The position numbers were made by a program, and so were the translations under genes. Source: Pseudomonas inefficax (GTDB lineage Bacteria; Pseudomonadota; Gammaproteobacteria; Pseudomonadales; Pseudomonadaceae). From it: a stretch of DNA of 64,000 nucleotides. Positions 60,748 to 64,000 of the stretch are shown here, one piece after another. Position 1 is the first letter of the stretch. Each line of letters opens with the position of its first letter. The notes beneath the pieces were generated by a model. That model searched no databases. It was not told the origin of the DNA and saw only the letters and a list, made by a program, of their open reading frames with translations. The DNA lies in contig NZ_OPYN01000164.1 in assembly GCF_900277125.1 (NCBI RefSeq), positions 186,001 to 250,000 of the forward strand, given 5' to 3'.

Positions 60748-60846
60748 GAGGCCCATTCGCGGGTGAACCCGCTCCCACAAGATCCTCCACTGTTTTCAGA
60801 AGCGGTGAGTTACCTGTGGGAGCGGGTTCACCCGCGAACGGGGCGC
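60748..60846. repeat. REP-type inverted repeat (GGGAGCGGGTTCACCCGCG class)
   Basis: ATTCGCGGGTGAACCCGCTC and TGTGGGAGCGGGTTCACCCG, 32 bp apart. Lies between the small membrane gene and the convergent TerC gene. Confidence 0.88.
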
Positions 60847-60867
60847 AAGCGCCCCGCTCTTTTCACA

Positions 60868-61620
60868 TCAACCTTCTGCCGCCTCACGCTTCAACCGCGC
60901 CCGACGGGCAAGGATATTGAGGATCTCGATCGCCGTCGAGAAGGCCATGGCTGCGTACACATAACCCTTCGGTACATGGGCGCCAAAACCTTCGGCGATC
61001 AGCGTCATGCCGATCATGATCAGGAAGCCCAGGGCCAGCATCACCACGGTCGGGTTGTCGTTGATGAAGTTGGCCAACGGGTCGGCGGCCACCATCATGA
61101 CGATCACGGCAGTGATAACGGCGATGATCATGATCGGCAGGTGCTCGGTCATGCCCACGGCGGTGATGATGCTGTCAACCGAGAACACGATGTCCAGCAA
61201 CAGGATCTGGAAGATCGCCGCAGCAAAGCCCAAGGTAACCGTCGACGATACCTTGGCTTCTTCCTTGGCACCGTGCGGGTCGACGTTCTCGTGGATTTCC
61301 TTGGTCGCCTTCCACAGCAGGAACAGGCCACCGGCAATCAGGATCACGTCCTTCCAGGAGAAGGCATTGCCGAACACCTCGAACACCGGGTCGGTCAGCT
61401 GGACGATCCAGGCCACCGTGCTGAGCAAGGCCAGGCGCATGACTAAGGCCATGCTGATACCGATACGGCGCGCCTTGGAGCGATACTCAACCGGCAGCTT
61501 GTTGGTCAGGATGGAGATGAAGATCAGGTTGTCGATGCCCAGCACGACTTCCATGGCCACCAGGGTAGCCAAGGCAACCCAGGCGGTAGGGCTAGCGACG
61601 AGTTCCAGCAAATATTCCAT
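60868..61620 (-). CDS. TerC-family integral membrane protein
   Basis: 250 residues with about seven hydrophobic helices. The TerC signature is clear: MEVVLGIDNLIFISILTNKL near 23-42 and LLLDIVFSVDSIITAVGMTE near 138-157, with the conserved acidic residues inside helices. Members are linked to metal export (manganese, e.g. Alx) or to tellurite resistance. Upstream 29 bp away is a small lipoprotein gene on the same strand, maybe co-transcribed. Confidence 0.9.
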   Translation of the reverse strand: MEYLLELVASPTAWVALATLVAMEVVLGIDNLIFISILTNKLPVEYRSKARRIGISMALVMRLALLSTVAWIVQLTDPVFEVFGNAFSWKDVILIAGGLFLLWKATKEIHENVDPHGAKEEAKVSSTVTLGFAAAIFQILLLDIVFSVDSIITAVGMTEHLPIMIIAVITAVIVMMVAADPLANFINDNPTVVMLALGFLIMIGMTLIAEGFGAHVPKGYVYAAMAFSTAIEILNILARRARLKREAAEG

Positions 61621-61649
61621 TGTTCAAATCCTGCAGCAGCGGTTGGGGG

Positions 61650-61889
61650 TCAGATTTCCTGGGTGTCTTCTTTCTTGTCGGCGTCCTTGGGCTTGTGCCC
61701 TTCGTTGCCGATGGCCTCGCTCAACGCCTGCTGTGCAGCCTTGTTGGTGTCGTCGATGGCCTGCTTGGCCGACTGTGCGGCCTGGTCGAGCATCTGCTGG
61801 GCGGATTTCTCGGCCTGCTCGCAACCGGCCAGGGTGAACAGGGCCAAGGCCAGCACCAGCGGCGTGCCGATGGATTTGAGTTGCAGCAT
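61650..61889 (-). CDS. Small lipoprotein, helical and Ala/Gln-rich
   Basis: 79 residues from the ATG at 61889. Signal with lipobox LAGC, then about 38 residues of amphipathic helix with heptad-like Ala repeats (AQQMLDQAAQSAKQAIDDTN) and a charged tail. It resembles Lpp-like or other trimeric coiled-coil lipoproteins, but no family is certain. A longer frame up to 61943 is not supported. Confidence 0.7.
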   Translation of the reverse strand: MLQLKSIGTPLVLALALFTLAGCEQAEKSAQQMLDQAAQSAKQAIDDTNKAAQQALSEAIGNEGHKPKDADKKEDTQEI

Positions 61890-62022
61890 GGGTTCCTCGC
61901 TTTCATATTCCGGCGGCGCGCACGGCGCCTGATGGAGCCGCATTCTAAAGAGCGCAATACATCAGGAAAATTCGTTTTTTCAGCGGTTATACTTCGGGTT
62001 TTACGAATCCGGAAACATACCG

Positions 62023-62916
62023 ATGCTCAATTATCGGCAGTTGCACTACTTCTGGGCCGTGGCCAAGACCGGCAGCATCGCCCGCGCCAGCGAACAGTTG
62101 AACCTCACCCCGCAAACCATCAGCGGGCAGATCAGCCTGTTCGAACAGACCTACGGCCTGGAGTTGTTCCAGCGCGTGGGGCGCCAGCTGGAACTGACCG
62201 AAACAGGGCGCCAGACGCTGGTCTATGCCGAGCAGATGTTCCAGCTGGGTAGCGAGCTGGAGGCCATGCTGCGGGCCGGCCCGCAGGAGCAGATCCTGTT
62301 CCGCGTGGGTGTGGCGGACGTGGTGCCCAAGTCCATCGTCTACCGCCTGCTGGCACCGACCATGGAACTGGACGAGGTGCTGCGCATCAACTGCCGCGAA
62401 GACAAGCTCGAACGGCTGCTGGCCGACCTGGCGATCCAGCGCCTGGACCTGGTGATTTCCGACAGCCCCATGCCCAGCCACCTGGACATCAAAGGTTATA
62501 GCCAGAAACTGGGCGAATGCGGGTTGAGCTTCTTCGCTACCCCGGCGCTTGCACAACGCCTGGAAGGCCCCTTCCCCGCCTGCCTGCAGGATGCGCCATT
62601 GCTTATCCCCGGGCAGGAAACCGTGGTACGCAGCCGCCTGCTGCGCTGGCTGGGTGAACAGCAGGTGCAGCCACGGATCGTGGGCGAGTTCGATGACAGT
62701 GCCTTGATGCAGGCATTCGGGCAGTCGGGCAGCGGCATCTTCGTCGCGCCCAGCGTGATCGCCGAGGAAGTGTGCCGCCAGTACGGTGTGGAGCTGATCG
62801 GGCAGACCGAGGCGGTGCACGAGTCGTTCTATGCCATTTCGGTTGAGCGCAAGGTCAAGCACCCGGGGATCGTGGCGATTACCGAGGGGGCGCGACGGGA
62901 GTTGTTTCATTGGTAG
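62023..62916 (+). CDS. nhaR: LysR-family activator NhaR
   Basis: 297 residues. MLNYRQLHYFWAVAKTGSIA and SEQLNLTPQTISGQISLFEQ are the NhaR-type DNA-binding start, and ADVVPKSIVYRLLAP matches the family effector domain. NhaR activates Na+/H+ antiporter and stress genes in response to sodium in E. coli. No nhaA is beside it. Divergent from the lipoprotein/TerC genes. Confidence 0.88.
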   Translation: MLNYRQLHYFWAVAKTGSIARASEQLNLTPQTISGQISLFEQTYGLELFQRVGRQLELTETGRQTLVYAEQMFQLGSELEAMLRAGPQEQILFRVGVADVVPKSIVYRLLAPTMELDEVLRINCREDKLERLLADLAIQRLDLVISDSPMPSHLDIKGYSQKLGECGLSFFATPALAQRLEGPFPACLQDAPLLIPGQETVVRSRLLRWLGEQQVQPRIVGEFDDSALMQAFGQSGSGIFVAPSVIAEEVCRQYGVELIGQTEAVHESFYAISVERKVKHPGIVAITEGARRELFHW

Positions 62917-62964
62917 AGGGCAGATTTGACGCCCCCGCGTTTCAATGGTCATATGCCTGCCAGT

Positions 62965-63145
62965 TTCAGGTGCCCTGCGCCGCCGCGCGTAGGGTGAAAC
63001 GGGAAGCCGGTGCGTCGTGTTACCCCACGACAAGTCCGGCGCTGCCCCCGCAACGGTAAGCGAGCGAACCCTTCGAGATACCACTGTGCACCTGCATGGG
63101 AAGGTGAAGGTTTCATGCCCCTCGCAAGCCCGGAGACCGGCCTGG
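62965..63145 (+). ncRNA. Cobalamin riboswitch
   Basis: The conserved blocks are all present in order: AAACGGGAAGCCGGTGC (62997-63013), the core GCTGCCCCCGCAACGGTAA (63041-63059), and the final stem AGCCCGGAGACCGGCCT with the B12-box-like segment. The 5'/3' ends TCAGGTGCC and GCACCTGCA help close helices. It stands 124 bp before the TonB-receptor start, so vitamin B12 should switch that gene off. Confidence 0.9.
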
Positions 63146-63268
63146 AGCTTCACTTGGCAACCCGCGGTGGGCGGGCGCAGGCCGGTATCGGTGCGCGCGT
63201 CTGCGTGCACGGTGTGCCTTTGCGTGTTTTCCACCGGGATCCATTCATTCCTGCAGTAGTGGAACGAC

Positions 63269-64000
63269 ATGTCCCGTATCTTCAAGCTTCACCCCTTGGC
63301 GGCCTGCCTGGCCGTTTCCCTGCCGGCCCTGGCCGATGGCCTCGACAGACAACCATTGGCCCTGCCCTCAACGGCCATCACCGACACACCCGTCAGCCAC
63401 GCCATCGACCTGGCCACCCCGACCCAGGCTGGCTCGCGCCTGGGCCTGAGCGCCCTGGAGACACCGGCCAGCACCAGCAGCATCAGCGCCGAGCAGATCC
63501 AGCTGCGCAACAACCTCACCGTGCAGGACGCGGTGACCCGCTCACCGGGCATCAGCTACATAGGCTCCCCGGGCGACGGCGGCACGGGCCTGTCCGCCCG
63601 CGGCTTTACCGGGCACAACTCGGTGATGACCTTGTTCGACGGCGCACGCCTTTACACCGGTGCCGGCACCCAGACGTTCCCGGTCGACCCGTGGATGGTC
63701 GAGCGCATCGATGTGATTCGCGGCCCGGCCTCGGTGCTGTATGGCGAAGGGGCCACCGGTGCGGTGGTCAACGTGATCCCGAAAAAGCCGTTTGCCGGCG
63801 AGATACGCAACCACCTGCGCCTGGGCTACGGTTCGTGGGACCGCCAGCAGCTCGGCCTGGACAGCGGCGGCAGCCTTGGCGAGCGCCTGAGCTACCGCCT
63901 GGCCCTGAACCAGCAAGCCGGTAACGGTTGGGTCGACCGCACCCCATCGCGCAGCCTGGCGTTGAGCGCCGCGCTGCGCTTCGATGCCAGCGACGACCTC
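63269..64000 (+). CDS. TonB-dependent receptor, 3' end outside the window
   Basis: 244 residues visible from the ATG at 63269; the frame is open at the edge. Signal peptide (LAACLAVSLPALADG), then the plug domain (STSSISAEQIQLRNNLTVQD, VERIDVIRGPASVLYGEGAT, VVNVIPKKP) and the first barrel strands. Control by the cobalamin riboswitch suggests a corrinoid or cobalt-complex receptor (BtuB function), although the plug resembles siderophore receptors more than E. coli BtuB. The barrel is missing from the window. Confidence 0.88.
   Translation, partial: MSRIFKLHPLAACLAVSLPALADGLDRQPLALPSTAITDTPVSHAIDLATPTQAGSRLGLSALETPASTSSISAEQIQLRNNLTVQDAVTRSPGISYIGSPGDGGTGLSARGFTGHNSVMTLFDGARLYTGAGTQTFPVDPWMVERIDVIRGPASVLYGEGATGAVVNVIPKKPFAGEIRNHLRLGYGSWDRQQLGLDSGGSLGERLSYRLALNQQAGNGWVDRTPSRSLALSAALRFDASDDL

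Overview
The window is chromosomal DNA of a fluorescent pseudomonad, most likely of the Pseudomonas putida group. The evidence is the order thrS-infC-rpmI-rplT-pheS-pheT-ihfA-MerR-tRNA-Pro, the rbsBACRKD ribose operon next to a periplasmic asparaginase, and many copies of the 'GGGAGCGGGTTCACCCGCG' / 'GGAGCGGCCTTGTGTCGCG' REP-type inverted repeats typical of that species group.

Layout. (1) 1-18707: an accessory catabolic cluster with a minus-strand arm (PaaI-type thioesterase, fumarylacetoacetate-hydrolase-family enzyme) and a long plus-strand arm (beta-keto acid cleavage enzyme, flavin monooxygenase, DUF1302 + DUF1329 envelope pair, cupin, AraC regulator, aldehyde dehydrogenase, acyl-CoA ligase, two NmrA-type reductases, a second DUF1302 + DUF1329 pair, a third NmrA-type protein). 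The two arms diverge from a control region carrying 15-bp palindromes. (2) 18708-20930: an AT-richer scar with a truncated NTF2-like gene, an unrecognised gene, and a 28-nt 3' end of a tRNA-Ser gene with its terminator, next to an intact tRNA-Pro(GGG). (3) 20939-28439: conserved translation genes, all on the minus strand. (4) 28775-39107: small secreted and cold-shock proteins, a peptidase-inhibitor-like lipoprotein, ribose uptake with a secreted nucleoside hydrolase, and asparaginase. (5) 39206-51892: a hydroxyproline-type catabolic locus (polar amino acid ABC importer with two paralogous binding proteins, LysR, DapA-family lyase, FAD amino acid dehydrogenase, aldehyde dehydrogenase, proline-racemase-family protein, GntR, two SDRs). 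(6) 51945-53463: a LexA-box-controlled DUF1654 gene, an HD hydrolase and a SPOR lipoprotein. (7) 53585-57471: an accessory surface-polysaccharide-like cassette (GT61, GNAT-fold protein, flippase) beside two tandem tRNA-Val(GAC) genes. (8) 58257-64000: puuB-like oxidase, lipoproteins, a TerC-family protein, nhaR-like regulator, and a cobalamin riboswitch ahead of a TonB-dependent receptor that runs off the window.

How the parts work together. The first cluster looks like a self-contained pathway for a hydrophobic, probably aromatic or polyketide-like compound: envelope proteins for entry, oxygenation, reductive steps, CoA activation, and C-C bond hydrolysis plus acetyl-CoA-dependent keto-acid cleavage. 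Its substrate is not visible from sequence; this is the best candidate here for an undescribed system. The hydroxyproline-type locus has the expected enzymes for epimerisation, D-amino acid oxidation, deamination to alpha-ketoglutarate semialdehyde and oxidation to alpha-ketoglutarate.
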